Shown here in pieces: positions 6,004 through 14,082 of a stretch of DNA of 21,398 bases; position 1 is the stretch's first letter; the number at the start of each line of letters is the position of its first letter. Under the pieces are notes generated by a model. The model was not told where the DNA came from, did not search any database, and worked only from the letters and a program-made list of their open reading frames with translations. The stretch covers positions 1 through 21,398 of IMG/VR virus record IMGVR_UViG_3300046515_000030; one strand, written 5' to 3'. The position numbers were made by a program, and so were the translations under genes. Origin of the DNA: a virus.

Positions 6004-7251
6004 ATGGCTAAACGTAACAACAGGCAGCAAAAGAAACACGAGAAACAGATGCGCACGGACAGCTATCAGAACGTGTTCATGAACATCGGCACAGGCGGTG
6101 ACCGCTCGGCATACAGCCGTATCCGCATAGCCCATCTGTTAACCCGCAGCACGCTGGATAACATCTATCTCGGTGATGGCTTGGGTCGGCGCATTGTCGA
6201 TGTCGTAGCTGATGAGATGTTTCGTGCAGGCTTCTCAGTCGAAGGCGCGAACAACGAGCCAGAGATCATGTCTCGCTGGGATGAACTCAACCTGACGCAG
6301 CATTACACCGATGCAATGGCGTGGGCTCGGCTTTATGGTGGCTCACTGATGCTCTTCGGTGTGAACGATGGTGGTGACCTGAAATCAGAGATTGGCAAAG
6401 GCGAACTTGAGTTTGTTCGGGTTTACGATCGCTATCAGGTGCAGCCATTCCTGCGCGACCTCAACCCTGAGAGCATGACTTACGGGGAAATCATTCAGTA
6501 TCAGATTAACCCCATTTCTGGAACGCCGTACTACGTTCACGCCAGCCGGTGCCACATCTTCGACGGTGAGCGATTGCCTAACCAGATTCGACACCAGAAT
6601 CAGGGCTGGGGCGCTTCGTGCTTACAGGGTATCTATCAGGCCCTGACCGACTACGGTATGAGCCACGCGCACGCAACTAGTCTGCTTGAGCGTAAGCAGC
6701 AGGGCGTGTGGTCGGCTGCTGACCTGGCTGAACTCTGTCAGGACGGGGAAGGCCGCGAAACGGTTCAAGCCCGCCTTAACATGGTCGACATGACCCGCAG
6801 CAACGGCAACACCATCGGCATTGATGCCAATACAGAGAAGTACGAATTACTAGAAGGTTCTCTGGACGGCGTGGTTGAAGTGCAGGACCGCAAGCAATTA
6901 CGCATCTCTGCGCTGACCGGCATTGATGAGCAAATCCTTTTCACTAAGACACCATCAGGGCAGGGGGCGGACAAGACCACAGTTCCTGAGTCGTGGAAGC
7001 AACTGATAGGCCGCAAGCAGAAAGACGAAGCCCGGCCCGCAATTGAGAAAGCCATAACCTTCCTCACTACGGATAAGACCTGGACTATCAAGTTCAAACC
7101 ACTTTCTGTGCCATCCGATAAGGAGCAGGCAGAAACAGCTAATTATTTGGCGCAAGCCGACGAACGCTGGTCGCAAATTGGTTGGGTTAGTAATGATGAA
7201 GGTGTGGCAACCCTCAAGAAGCGAGGCTATTACGTCTATTCTGAGGATTAA
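6004..7251 (+). CDS. Portal protein, DUF1073 family
   Basis: This 415-residue protein has the DUF1073/phage portal pattern: an N-terminal basic tail, then LDNIYLGDGLGRRIVDVVADEM (about 51-72), YTDAMAWARLYGGSLML (about 101-117), SRCHIFDGERLP (about 181-192) and SALTGIDEQILFTKTPSGQ (about 300-318). Twelve copies would form the ring at the head vertex through which DNA enters and leaves. It follows the large terminase after eight bases and is followed two bases later by the minor head gene, the usual order. It is a little short for the family but has no visible break. Confidence 0.9.
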   Translation: MAKRNNRQQKKHEKQMRTDSYQNVFMNIGTGGDRSAYSRIRIAHLLTRSTLDNIYLGDGLGRRIVDVVADEMFRAGFSVEGANNEPEIMSRWDELNLTQHYTDAMAWARLYGGSLMLFGVNDGGDLKSEIGKGELEFVRVYDRYQVQPFLRDLNPESMTYGEIIQYQINPISGTPYYVHASRCHIFDGERLPNQIRHQNQGWGASCLQGIYQALTDYGMSHAHATSLLERKQQGVWSAADLAELCQDGEGRETVQARLNMVDMTRSNGNTIGIDANTEKYELLEGSLDGVVEVQDRKQLRISALTGIDEQILFTKTPSGQGADKTTVPESWKQLIGRKQKDEARPAIEKAITFLTTDKTWTIKFKPLSVPSDKEQAETANYLAQADERWSQIGWVSNDEGVATLKKRGYYVYSED

Positions 7252-7253
7252 CG

Positions 7254-8063
7254 ATGGCTAGAGTATGGCTTCATCCCTACGGCATAGAACGCGACTACAC
7301 AAACGCGCTTGTGAAGGCCACCAGGCAATTCAACAAAGAAATCGATTCATCGTATGGTGATATCCGCTTCGATGGCTGGCAGGACGATATGGCGGCTATT
7401 CTCGCCTATCTGCGCAACGCGGCTAACCGGATATTCCAGCCGGTAATTGAGCGTCTGCCGTCATTCTTTGCACTGACCAGCCAGTTTAACGATAAGCAAT
7501 GGCGCTTAATCGTGAAGGGCGGGACAGGCGTTGACCTTCCTCCATCTCAAGCAATTATCGCCGGACAAACTACGGTGCCTGTTTCATCTGGTGTGCTGGG
7601 TGTCGATGCTTATCGCGCCGAGCCATGGCTTCGTGAAATGCAGGAGCTATGGGTATCGGAAAATACCCGACTGATTAAGTCCATTCCCGCTGATGAGCTA
7701 TCCGATATGGAAGGCATCATTCAGCGCGGCGTAATGAATGGCTCCAGCGCTGACACCATCAAGAAGCAGATTCAGGAGCGATACGGCGTAACTGAGCGTC
7801 GAGCAAAGCTGATTGCTGTAGACCAGATCGGTAAAGCCAACTCTGCACTAACAAAGCAGCGCCAAGCTGATGCCGGGATATCTGGCTATAAGTGGCGAGG
7901 CGTTCTTGATGAGCGTGAAAGGCCTGAGCACAGAGCGCGTGAAGGTAACTCGTACAAATGGAATAACCCACCGTCTGATGGTCATCCCGGGCAGCCAATC
8001 CGCTGTCGCTGCTATGCAGAGCCTGACTGGGCTGGTTCAGTTTTCGATATCGGAGATGATTAG
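7254..8063 (+). CDS. Minor head protein, SPP1 gp7 / Mu gpF family
   Basis: The 269-residue protein binds the portal and is packed in the head in small numbers. The C-terminal block (about residues 213-258) carries the family pattern: KWRGVLDERERPEHRAREG, then a tryptophan-containing link, then PSDGHPGQPIRCRCYAEP with the conserved CRC. The upstream segment TERRAKLIAVDQIGKANSALTKQRQ is also typical. GAGG (7243-7246) lies seven bases before the ATG. Its stop overlaps by one base the GTG of a small reading frame downstream. No C-terminal toxin domain, as sometimes seen in MuF proteins, is fused to it. Confidence 0.93.
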   Translation: MARVWLHPYGIERDYTNALVKATRQFNKEIDSSYGDIRFDGWQDDMAAILAYLRNAANRIFQPVIERLPSFFALTSQFNDKQWRLIVKGGTGVDLPPSQAIIAGQTTVPVSSGVLGVDAYRAEPWLREMQELWVSENTRLIKSIPADELSDMEGIIQRGVMNGSSADTIKKQIQERYGVTERRAKLIAVDQIGKANSALTKQRQADAGISGYKWRGVLDERERPEHRAREGNSYKWNNPPSDGHPGQPIRCRCYAEPDWAGSVFDIGDD

Positions 8064-8179
8064 TGAAAAGTGAATGCAAATGTCCTGGGTGTGAGCGCAA
8101 GAACAAGGGATTGCCGGGATATCAGCCATGCGCATCTAAATCGTCTGGAAAGATATTGCCGCCACCAAAACAACGATAA
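8063..8179 (+). CDS. Tiny Cys-rich protein (38 residues), possible zinc-binding
   Basis: A GTG frame begins in the last base of the minor head stop (TAGTG) with GGAG at 8052-8055 seven bases upstream. It encodes 38 residues: four cysteines in the pattern C-x-C-x2-C-x12-C (residues 5, 7, 10 and 23), eight Lys and two Arg, and a PPPKQR tail. The cysteine spacing suggests a small metal-binding knuckle. I do not recognise it. It fills an otherwise empty 125-base gap between two head genes, and the coupling and ribosome-binding site argue for real translation. It could also be a remnant of a larger gene. Confidence 0.55.
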   Translation: MKSECKCPGCERKNKGLPGYQPCASKSSGKILPPPKQR

Positions 8180-8188
8180 GAGAAAAAC

Positions 8189-9289
8189 ATGAAAACAGTA
8201 TCTCGCTTCGATGTGGGAGAGCTTCGTGCGTCCGTAAATGAGGATGGCTATCTGGAAGACGTGCCGGTAGTTGGTCGTGTCGGCATCCAGACCTACCGCA
8301 ATCCAGACGGCTCGGTGCGCAGAGAGCTACGCCCACCTGAAGAAGTATTCAACGCTGATTCACTGGCAAGCTTCAAGGGTAAGCCGATCACAATCGGACA
8401 CCCCGGCGCGGTCAACTCTCGCAACGCCAAAAAGCACATGGTCGGCACCATGCTTGAGCCTGGCAGGCAAGACGGCGACAACGTCAAAGTGCCTGTCATG
8501 GTCTACGACGAAAGCGCAATCACATCAGCTACCAGCGGCAAAACAAAGCAACTATCCCTCGGTTACCGGCTAGACCTCGACGAGACGCCGGGAGAGTGGA
8601 ATGGGCAGACGTATGACGCCGTTCAACGAAACATCCGCATCAATCACCTTGCCCTCGTATCGAAAGCCCGGGCCGGTGATGTAGCAACCCTGAATCTCGA
8701 CGGTGACGAAGAAATCACTTTAGACGATGACGACAACCAACCAAAAGGTAAAACAATGCAGAAAATCCGCTTAGACAGCGGCCTTGAATACGAAGCAGCC
8801 GCAGAGGTGGTTGTTGCATTTCAGGCGCTGAAACAGGATGCCGCTGACAAGCAGACGAAGCTTGATGAGGCCGATACCACTATTTCAACGATCACCGCCG
8901 AACGCGACACGCTGAAAGCAGATGCCGATGACTTTGAAGCCAAGCTAAAACAGGCCCGCGAAGATGCTGCCGTGACCATTAAGGCCCGTGCAGAACTCGA
9001 AGCAAAAGCAGAGAAGCACGGCATCAAATGCGACGGCCTGGACGATATCGCAGTTAAGAAAGCGGTAGTCGCCAAGCTTAAGCCAGCAATGAAGCTCGAT
9101 GGCAAAGACGATACCTACGTCAACGTAGCTTTCGACATGGCTATTGAGGCCGCGCCTATGGAGCAGCAGCGCCAAATCGTCAATCAGGACAAAGCGGATA
9201 CCCGCAATGATGCCGCTGAACCAAAAGGCTCTGTCGCAGCTCGTCAAAAATATCTCGCCCGCCTGCACGGCAAAAAGGAGACAGCATAA
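8189..9289 (+). CDS. DUF2213 prohead protease with C-terminal scaffold region
   Basis: The 366-residue protein has two parts. The N-terminal part (about 1-165) is the DUF2213 domain, seen as FKGKPITIGHPG, TKQLSLGYRLDL and INHLALVSKARAG; His71, Ser123 and His153 are candidate catalytic residues like those of prohead assembly proteases. The C-terminal part (about 190-366) is long, helical and charged, with heptad-like stretches of Ala, Glu, Lys and Asp (about 205-275), as expected of a scaffold. An acidic linker (LDDDDNQPKGK) joins them. The protein would guide capsid assembly and then be cleaved. An internal start is listed separately. The ATG follows a weak AAGAGA site, and the stop overlaps the next ATG (TAATG). 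Confidence 0.85.
   Translation: MKTVSRFDVGELRASVNEDGYLEDVPVVGRVGIQTYRNPDGSVRRELRPPEEVFNADSLASFKGKPITIGHPGAVNSRNAKKHMVGTMLEPGRQDGDNVKVPVMVYDESAITSATSGKTKQLSLGYRLDLDETPGEWNGQTYDAVQRNIRINHLALVSKARAGDVATLNLDGDEEITLDDDDNQPKGKTMQKIRLDSGLEYEAAAEVVVAFQALKQDAADKQTKLDEADTTISTITAERDTLKADADDFEAKLKQAREDAAVTIKARAELEAKAEKHGIKCDGLDDIAVKKAVVAKLKPAMKLDGKDDTYVNVAFDMAIEAAPMEQQRQIVNQDKADTRNDAAEPKGSVAARQKYLARLHGKKETA
8756..9289 (+). CDS. Probable nested capsid scaffold from an internal start
   Basis: Inside the DUF2213 gene, in the same frame, an ATG at 8756 (codon 190) is preceded by AAAAGG (8743-8748) at seven bases. It would give a 177-residue protein made only of the helical, charged scaffold part, without the protease domain. 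This is the arrangement of lambda C/Nu3, where the scaffold is made separately in higher amounts. The start sits exactly at the linker between domains, which strengthens the case. Translation from this site is inferred. Confidence 0.6.
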   Translation: MQKIRLDSGLEYEAAAEVVVAFQALKQDAADKQTKLDEADTTISTITAERDTLKADADDFEAKLKQAREDAAVTIKARAELEAKAEKHGIKCDGLDDIAVKKAVVAKLKPAMKLDGKDDTYVNVAFDMAIEAAPMEQQRQIVNQDKADTRNDAAEPKGSVAARQKYLARLHGKKETA

Positions 9290-9801
9290 TGCCTGTTCAA
9301 ACTTCCTACGATAACGACATGCAGATCGCAATGCCGGGCATGCGTTCCGACTCCACCCACCAAATCACCGATGGTTGCAACGCAGCTGACGGCGCAATCA
9401 AGCCGGGTTATGTCGTTGCTCGCGTCTCGTTAGCTAACGACAAGCGCGTGGTTAAGCAAGTATCCGCCGCTGGCGATGCCGCAACACTGATGGGCATTTG
9501 CCGATTCAGCCAATACGGCTGTGTGACCGGTCAATACGAAGACGGCGACGCCGTTAACGTGATGACATGGGGCCGCATCTGGGCTGTAACCAATCTGACT
9601 GCCGCGCCAACCTCTGGCGGACTGGTCAACGTCCTTACTTCAGGCGCTAACGCTGGCATGGTATCTAACACTGGCGGCTCCGTTGCTTTGGGCTGGGTGC
9701 TGACCGGTCGATACACCAAATTCAAAGACCATACCGGCGCAACTGTGAACCTCGCAGAAGTGCAAATCCGCAACCAGACCGCTGAGCCGGTAGCACCTTA
9801 A
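9289..9801 (+). CDS. Head decoration/cement-like structural protein (DUF2190-like)
   Basis: This 170-residue protein between the protease/scaffold and the major capsid gene is rich in Gly, Ala, Val and Thr, with predicted beta structure. Pieces such as IKPGYVVARVS, DAATLMGICRF, YEDGDAVNVMTWGRIWAV and LTSGANAGMV resemble the structural cement proteins that bind the outside of capsids. AAGGAG (9275-9280) is a strong site eight bases before the ATG, fitting a highly made protein. The exact family is not certain; function rests on composition and position. Confidence 0.75.
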   Translation: MPVQTSYDNDMQIAMPGMRSDSTHQITDGCNAADGAIKPGYVVARVSLANDKRVVKQVSAAGDAATLMGICRFSQYGCVTGQYEDGDAVNVMTWGRIWAVTNLTAAPTSGGLVNVLTSGANAGMVSNTGGSVALGWVLTGRYTKFKDHTGATVNLAEVQIRNQTAEPVAP

Positions 9802-9810
9802 GGAACAACA

Positions 9811-10749
9811 ATGGAACAGATGAATTACGACGAAGCGGACCTGTTCGCGATTGAGCATGGCGCGGCGGCTAACGGTATTCGCCTCGACGAAGGGGAGTCT
9901 ATCTTCCTCGCTCGTGAGCTGGATTTTGTTAAGTCCAAAGTGTACGAAGTCGAATACCCGGCACTGACGGCGACCACTCTCTTCCCGGTGACATCAGAAA
10001 TCCCTTCGTACGCCAAAACGTTCACGTACGGCGTGTGGGATGCAGTGGGCATGGCACGAATCATTGCCGATTATGCTGACGACCTGCCAAATGTTGGCGT
10101 CAACTATCGCGAAGAAACCGGCAAGGTGTTCAGTCTGGGCAACTTCTACGAGTACAGCCTGATGGAAATCCGCGCCTCTCAGGCAACCGGGAAAAACCTG
10201 CCGACCCGACTGGCTAATGCAGCCCGCCGTGCACATGACGTGAAGGTTAATGACCTGGCGTTTTATGGCGATGATGACTATCAGATTGTCGGTGTACTCG
10301 ATCACCCAAACATTCCGGTAACCACTTCCGCTGGCTGGACAACTGGCGCTATCGCTTCTGGTGAGCTGGAAGATGCGGTGTCGGCAATCGAAACCGTGAC
10401 TAAAGGCCTGCACGCTGCGAACGTTATCGCACTGCCACCAAGCGCTTTCAAAATCCTGTCCAAGCCGATGCCAAACACCAACACGTCTTACATGACCTAC
10501 TTCAACACCCAGTATCCGGGTATGCAGTGGATTCGTGTTAACGAGCTGGAAGACATCGACGGCGCAGGCACTAAGGCCGCCCTGGTTATGGAGCGCAATG
10601 CTGACAACGCCTCTATGGAAATCCCGCAGCCGTTTGAGCAGCTACCTCCACAGGCTAACAACCTGGCATTCAAGATTCCATGCCACAGCCGCGCTACCGG
10701 CGTTCAGGTTTACCTGCCGCTGACCATGCACCTCATCAAAGGCATTTAA
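9811..10749 (+). CDS. Major capsid protein, DUF2184 family
   Basis: The 312-residue shell protein shows the DUF2184 pattern: LARELDFVKSKVYEVEYPAL near the start (about 33-52), then FTYGVWDAVGMARII, a RRAHDVKVNDLAFYGDDD segment (about 139-156) and a VLDHPNIP turn. The C-terminal part carries YPGMQWIRVNELED and PLTMHL. AAGGA (9800-9804) lies six bases before the ATG and overlaps the previous stop. It has no obvious propeptide, consistent with use of a separate scaffold. A UUCG hairpin follows at once. Confidence 0.92.
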   Translation: MEQMNYDEADLFAIEHGAAANGIRLDEGESIFLARELDFVKSKVYEVEYPALTATTLFPVTSEIPSYAKTFTYGVWDAVGMARIIADYADDLPNVGVNYREETGKVFSLGNFYEYSLMEIRASQATGKNLPTRLANAARRAHDVKVNDLAFYGDDDYQIVGVLDHPNIPVTTSAGWTTGAIASGELEDAVSAIETVTKGLHAANVIALPPSAFKILSKPMPNTNTSYMTYFNTQYPGMQWIRVNELEDIDGAGTKAALVMERNADNASMEIPQPFEQLPPQANNLAFKIPCHSRATGVQVYLPLTMHLIKGI

Positions 10750-10767
10750 GAGGCTTCGGCCTCTTTT
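10748..10767 (+). terminator. Hairpin with UUCG loop and short T run after the capsid gene
   Basis: AAGAGGC (10748-10754) pairs with GCCTCTT (10759-10765) across the very stable loop TTCG; only four T follow, two of them in the stem. The stop codon of the capsid gene overlaps the stem. It is likely a partial terminator or a 3' stabiliser of the capsid message, since tail genes downstream still need transcription. Confidence 0.7.
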
Positions 10768-10781
10768 CCTAAGGACTATCC

Positions 10782-10985
10782 ATGAAGATTACCAACGCAT
10801 CAGCACGACTCTATTACATCGCAGGTCAGAAACTGGCTCCGGGCCAGACCGCAGAAGTAGATGATTCCTGGAAGGATAACAAAACGGTTCAGGCGTCTAT
10901 CACGAAAGGTGAGTTGCGACTCGCTGACAAAGATGAAGCCGTAACCGCCAGCCAGGTAGAGAAAAAAGAGAAGGACAAGAAGTAA
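10782..10985 (+). CDS. Small phage protein after the capsid gene, 67 residues, function unknown
   Basis: The protein has an N-terminal beta-like half (MKITNASARLYYIAGQKLAPG, about 1-25) and a charged tail ending VEKKEKDKK. AAGGA (10771-10775) is well placed. Its stop overlaps the next ATG (TAATG). Small proteins of this size often lie between capsid and neck genes in related phages and are annotated hypothetical; I do not assign a role. The lysine-rich tail could bind nucleic acid or an acidic head surface. Confidence 0.8.
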   Translation: MKITNASARLYYIAGQKLAPGQTAEVDDSWKDNKTVQASITKGELRLADKDEAVTASQVEKKEKDKK

Positions 10986-11392
10986 TGAACATCGCCGCAT
11001 TTGAAGGTCTGACGCCTCTGGAAATATTCCGCAAGCTAGCGCCTGAATTTGCGGCTGTTCCTGATGAGGTTGTTCAGGGCTATATCGACCTTGCATCGCT
11101 GTTCGTTTGTGAGGGTGACTACGGCGACGCCTATAACGTAGCGCTTGCTCTCATGGCTGCGCACATCATGGCATCACCGGGCGGTTACTCTGATGACGGG
11201 TCCACATCATCTGGTCGCATCCTCTCACGCAAGGAGGGTGACCTGGCGATCACCTACGGTAACGTGTCGGGCGATTCCAGTTACCTCAGCGGGACGACAT
11301 ACGGGAATCTGCTGCAAATGCTTCGTAAGAAGAAAGGTGGCGGCTTCTCGATAATGACTCGCGGAGTCGTGGGGGGGTGCGGGTGTCTGTAA
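10985..11392 (+). CDS. Head-tail adaptor, DUF4054 family
   Basis: The 135-residue protein fits the DUF4054 head-tail connector family: EIFRKLAPEFAAVPDEVV near the start, YGDAYNVALALMAAHIMAS in the middle (about 42-60), RKEGDLAITYGN, and SSYLSGTTYGNLLQMLRK toward the end (about 98-115). It probably forms the first ring under the portal. It ends in an unusual GGCGCL tail encoded by a run of seven G (11371-11377), and overlaps the next gene by 16 bases in a different frame. Confidence 0.85.
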   Translation: MNIAAFEGLTPLEIFRKLAPEFAAVPDEVVQGYIDLASLFVCEGDYGDAYNVALALMAAHIMASPGGYSDDGSTSSGRILSRKEGDLAITYGNVSGDSSYLSGTTYGNLLQMLRKKKGGGFSIMTRGVVGGCGCL

Positions 11393-11844
11393 CTATCAAA
11401 GACAACAAAACCGTTTGGCGAAAAATTAGGGTAGGGCTCGGCGAGTTGAAGCCTGTTGAGGTAGTTGCTGGCATCCAGAAAGGTGAAGTAAACGATGGGG
11501 TTCTTGTCGCTCAATACGCTACCTGGAACGAATTCGGCACTAAAACCATTCCCTCGCGCCCATTCATGAGAAACGCTTTCGATAAGAATGTTGAAAAGCT
11601 CGTCAGGTTCTTTTATCAGGGTCGGCGCGGACTTGTTGATGGAAAGACCAATCAGACTCAACTGATGAATGCAGTGGGCTTAAAAATGGTTCAGCTGATT
11701 AAAGAAAGCATCCTGAATGAAGAATGGACGCCAAACGCTGACTACACGATCGTCAAAAAGAAGTCGTCGAAGCCACTTGTGGATACCGGCACGATGCTGA
11801 ATAGCGTGACCTATGCGATTCATCCATACGGAACATCAAAATGA
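11377..11844 (+). CDS. HK97 gp10-like tail completion protein
   Basis: This 155-residue protein carries the HK97 gp10 signature: VAQYATWNEFGTKTIPSRPF (about 46-65), followed by a helix and a C-terminal PLVDTGTMLNSVTYAI segment (about 133-148). Such proteins close the tail end that meets the neck. Start is GTG at 11377, at the end of a run of seven G; an in-frame GTG at 11383 is an alternative. There is no classic ribosome-binding site other than the G run and GGAG at 11363-11366, so coupling to DUF4054 translation is likely. The stop overlaps the next ATG. Confidence 0.85.
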   Translation: MRVSVTIKDNKTVWRKIRVGLGELKPVEVVAGIQKGEVNDGVLVAQYATWNEFGTKTIPSRPFMRNAFDKNVEKLVRFFYQGRRGLVDGKTNQTQLMNAVGLKMVQLIKESILNEEWTPNADYTIVKKKSSKPLVDTGTMLNSVTYAIHPYGTSK

Positions 11845-12188
11845 GCAACCCATTCCGCAGGCCTTTCACAGTTTTTACGCCGACACCATCAACGCTGGTT
11901 AACGGTGTGGTTGTTGACGGTGCGATGGTTGAGTCTACGGCATCCTTTAGCGTGCAGAGCATCAAAGATACGCAGGAAATTGAGAGTCTGGAGGCAGGGC
12001 GAAGGCTTACGGACTATCGGAGGCTTTATGGCGATGCCAAATTGCAGATTACCGATGATTTCCCGATGGCGCAGCCGGCTCTTGTCGTTATCGACGGCTT
12101 TAACTACGAAGTTAAGCACCGAGAGCCGTGGCAAAACGGCATCATTCCCCACTACAAATATTATGTGATAAGGAAGCGTGATGGCTGA
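11841..12188 (+). CDS. Neck protein, possible head-closure (stopper) protein
   Basis: The 115-residue protein is mostly beta in appearance with a C-terminal segment VIDGFNYEVKHREPWQNG then HYKYYVIRK, a pattern like that of small stopper/connector proteins, which end with a dG-x-Y-x-V strand followed by a tryptophan and a final strand. I do not recognise a named family. The place between the gp10-like and neck-terminator genes supports a neck role. It starts in an ATGA overlap with the gene before and overlaps the next gene by eight bases. Confidence 0.7.
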   Translation: MSNPFRRPFTVFTPTPSTLVNGVVVDGAMVESTASFSVQSIKDTQEIESLEAGRRLTDYRRLYGDAKLQITDDFPMAQPALVVIDGFNYEVKHREPWQNGIIPHYKYYVIRKRDG

Positions 12189-12720
12189 AACAACGGTATC
12201 AAACTTTGTTCCTGATGCTGTCGAGTCCGCCGCCTTTCGTGTTTTGTCTCAGTTAATCGCTATCCCACTTGCCTACGCTAATCAGAACAACTCTCGCCTG
12301 CCGCTACCTTATGCCACGTTGCGCGTATCCACACGACTTACAGTCGGCAGAGATGAGCATGGTGAGGTTGACGATGACGGTGTTATGCCTTCGCACGGAG
12401 TGCGAGAGGGAACTGTGATGGTAAACGTTTACGGAGGCAGTGCGAGAGAGCATTGCGACGACCTGATAAACAACATCAGGAAAACGACAGGCCGATACCT
12501 CATGCGCCGGGAGCACTTCGTTATCAGTAACAGCGCACAGGTTAATGACCTAACTGCACTGAGAGACGATGCGAATTTCGAAGCTATGGCAAATGTCGAT
12601 CTGACCTTCCGCTATACCGGAAAATATCTTGATGACGTTGGGCTCATTGAAACCGTTGATGCGACTGGCGACATCGGCGGCATAGAAACACATCTCACAA
12701 TCGCCGTCTCATCCGACTAA
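12181..12720 (+). CDS. Neck terminator-like protein (LIC_12616 / gp12-like)
   Basis: The 179-residue protein resembles the phage neck terminator family: an N-terminal helix with ESAAFRVLSQLI, PLPYATLRVSTRL (about 40-52), REGTVMVNVYGGSAREHCDDLINNIR (about 74-100), and ANVDLTFRYTGKYLDDVGLIETV toward the end. It would cap the finished tail and bind the neck. ATG at 12181 is preferred over GTG at 12178 because AAGGA (12170-12174) is six bases before it. It is followed directly by the sheath gene, the usual order in contractile tails with DUF3383 sheaths. Confidence 0.78.
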   Translation: MAETTVSNFVPDAVESAAFRVLSQLIAIPLAYANQNNSRLPLPYATLRVSTRLTVGRDEHGEVDDDGVMPSHGVREGTVMVNVYGGSAREHCDDLINNIRKTTGRYLMRREHFVISNSAQVNDLTALRDDANFEAMANVDLTFRYTGKYLDDVGLIETVDATGDIGGIETHLTIAVSSD

Positions 12721-12739
12721 TCAATACGGGGCTTCATCA

Positions 12740-14080
12740 ATGGCAAATCTAAGCCAGATTGCCAACGTGAATATTTCGCTGGATACAGCGAGTATCGCGA
12801 AGGCATCATTCGGCATTCCGCTGGCAGTTTCGCCGACTACGGCATTCAGTGAGCGCATCCGAAAATATTCAAGTTACAGCGCAGCTCAACAGGATGGGCT
12901 GGACTCGCAGACGCTTAAGGCTCTCTCTGCGGTGTTCAGTCAGACGCCACGACCTAATCAGGCATGGGTTGGTCGACGTAATGCGGTGAATGTTGACCTG
13001 ACGGTAACCAACACCGCTATCACAACGGGCAATATCTTCACGTTTAGCGTGAATGGCACGAGCATCACCTACACCGCAGCAAGCGGGGATGATGCCGAAG
13101 ACGTTTACACAGGCCTAAAGACAGCATTAACGGCTCAATCAGTTATCGATGCGCTGTTTACCAGCACGGCAGACGCAGACGGCCTGCATATGGTCGTAAA
13201 GGTGCCAGCCACCGCAACTATCGTGAAGCCAGTGACAAATCTGACTATCGCCACCACCGGGTCTGCTGATGGTCTTGACGCTGACCTGAATGCTATTCAG
13301 CAAGAAGACCCAGGCTGGTATGGATTTGCTCTGGTAGAGCGTGGTGATTCACTGATCCAGTCGGCGGCCGCATGGGCAGAGACACAGACGAAGTTGTTCT
13401 TTGCCTGCAGCGATACTGCTGAAATCTGGTCATCAGCTGATGATGATATTGCTTCGCAGCTGCAGGACCTTCAATACCTTCGCACCTCGCTGATTGCCCA
13501 CAAGGCGGCCGCGACGGAATATCCGGAAATGGCGTGGATGGGTCGCTGCTTCACAATTGCTCCGGGCGGTGAAACGTGGGCGCTGAAATCACTGGCCGCA
13601 ATCACGCCGAGCAAGTTCAGCGACACCGAGCAAAGCTACATCTTCCAGAAGAACGCTAACGCCTACGAGCAGTACGCGGAAAATACCTTCATCATCAACA
13701 AGGGCAAGGTGGCATCTGGCGAGTGGATTGACGTGGTGCGCTTCCGTGACTGGCAGGTCGACACCATTCAGAAGAATATGGCTTCGTTGATGATTCGCCA
13801 GAAGAAGGTGCCTTACACGAACGGTGGCATTGCGCTGATCGTAAACAACCTGAACGGCTCCCTCATTCAGGGCCAGCAGGCTGGGGGCATCGCACCTGAT
13901 GAACGAGACAGCGATGGCAATACATCGCCAGGCTTCCGCATTACCTATCCAAACGCTGCTGACGTATCTGCTGATATCAAAGCTACCCGCACTCTCTACA
14001 TTGAGTTTGTGGCGCTTCTGGCTGGCGCAATCCAGCTGGTGCAGATCGACGGTTCACTGACTTACAGCTACGAGGGCTAA
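12740..14080 (+). CDS. Contractile tail sheath protein, DUF3383 family
   Basis: The 446-residue protein forms the contracting outer layer of the tail. DUF3383 features include an N-terminal NVNISLDTASIAKASFGIPL (about 10-29), WYGFALVERGD (about 193-203), the TAEIWSSADDD to LRTSLIAHK region, ATEYPEMAWMGRCFTIAPG and a C-terminal GGIALIVNNLNGSLIQGQQAG. The presence of sheath makes this a myovirus. Residues about 84-174 look like an inserted beta-rich segment (VTNT to SGDD to TGLKTAL) that recurs in the J-like protein at 19778. Ribosome-binding site is weak (CGGGGC). The tube gene follows two bases later. Confidence 0.92.
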   Translation: MANLSQIANVNISLDTASIAKASFGIPLAVSPTTAFSERIRKYSSYSAAQQDGLDSQTLKALSAVFSQTPRPNQAWVGRRNAVNVDLTVTNTAITTGNIFTFSVNGTSITYTAASGDDAEDVYTGLKTALTAQSVIDALFTSTADADGLHMVVKVPATATIVKPVTNLTIATTGSADGLDADLNAIQQEDPGWYGFALVERGDSLIQSAAAWAETQTKLFFACSDTAEIWSSADDDIASQLQDLQYLRTSLIAHKAAATEYPEMAWMGRCFTIAPGGETWALKSLAAITPSKFSDTEQSYIFQKNANAYEQYAENTFIINKGKVASGEWIDVVRFRDWQVDTIQKNMASLMIRQKKVPYTNGGIALIVNNLNGSLIQGQQAGGIAPDERDSDGNTSPGFRITYPNAADVSADIKATRTLYIEFVALLAGAIQLVQIDGSLTYSYEG

Positions 14081-14082
14081 TT

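Noticed and set aside
6004-7251. Reading the DUF1073 protein as an anti-CBASS nuclease (Acb1-like), as some databases name this family
   Set aside because: The pattern, length and position between terminase and minor head gene are those of a portal. HAT and HAS triplets occur by chance within portal-typical segments and do not form a convincing 2H phosphoesterase pair.
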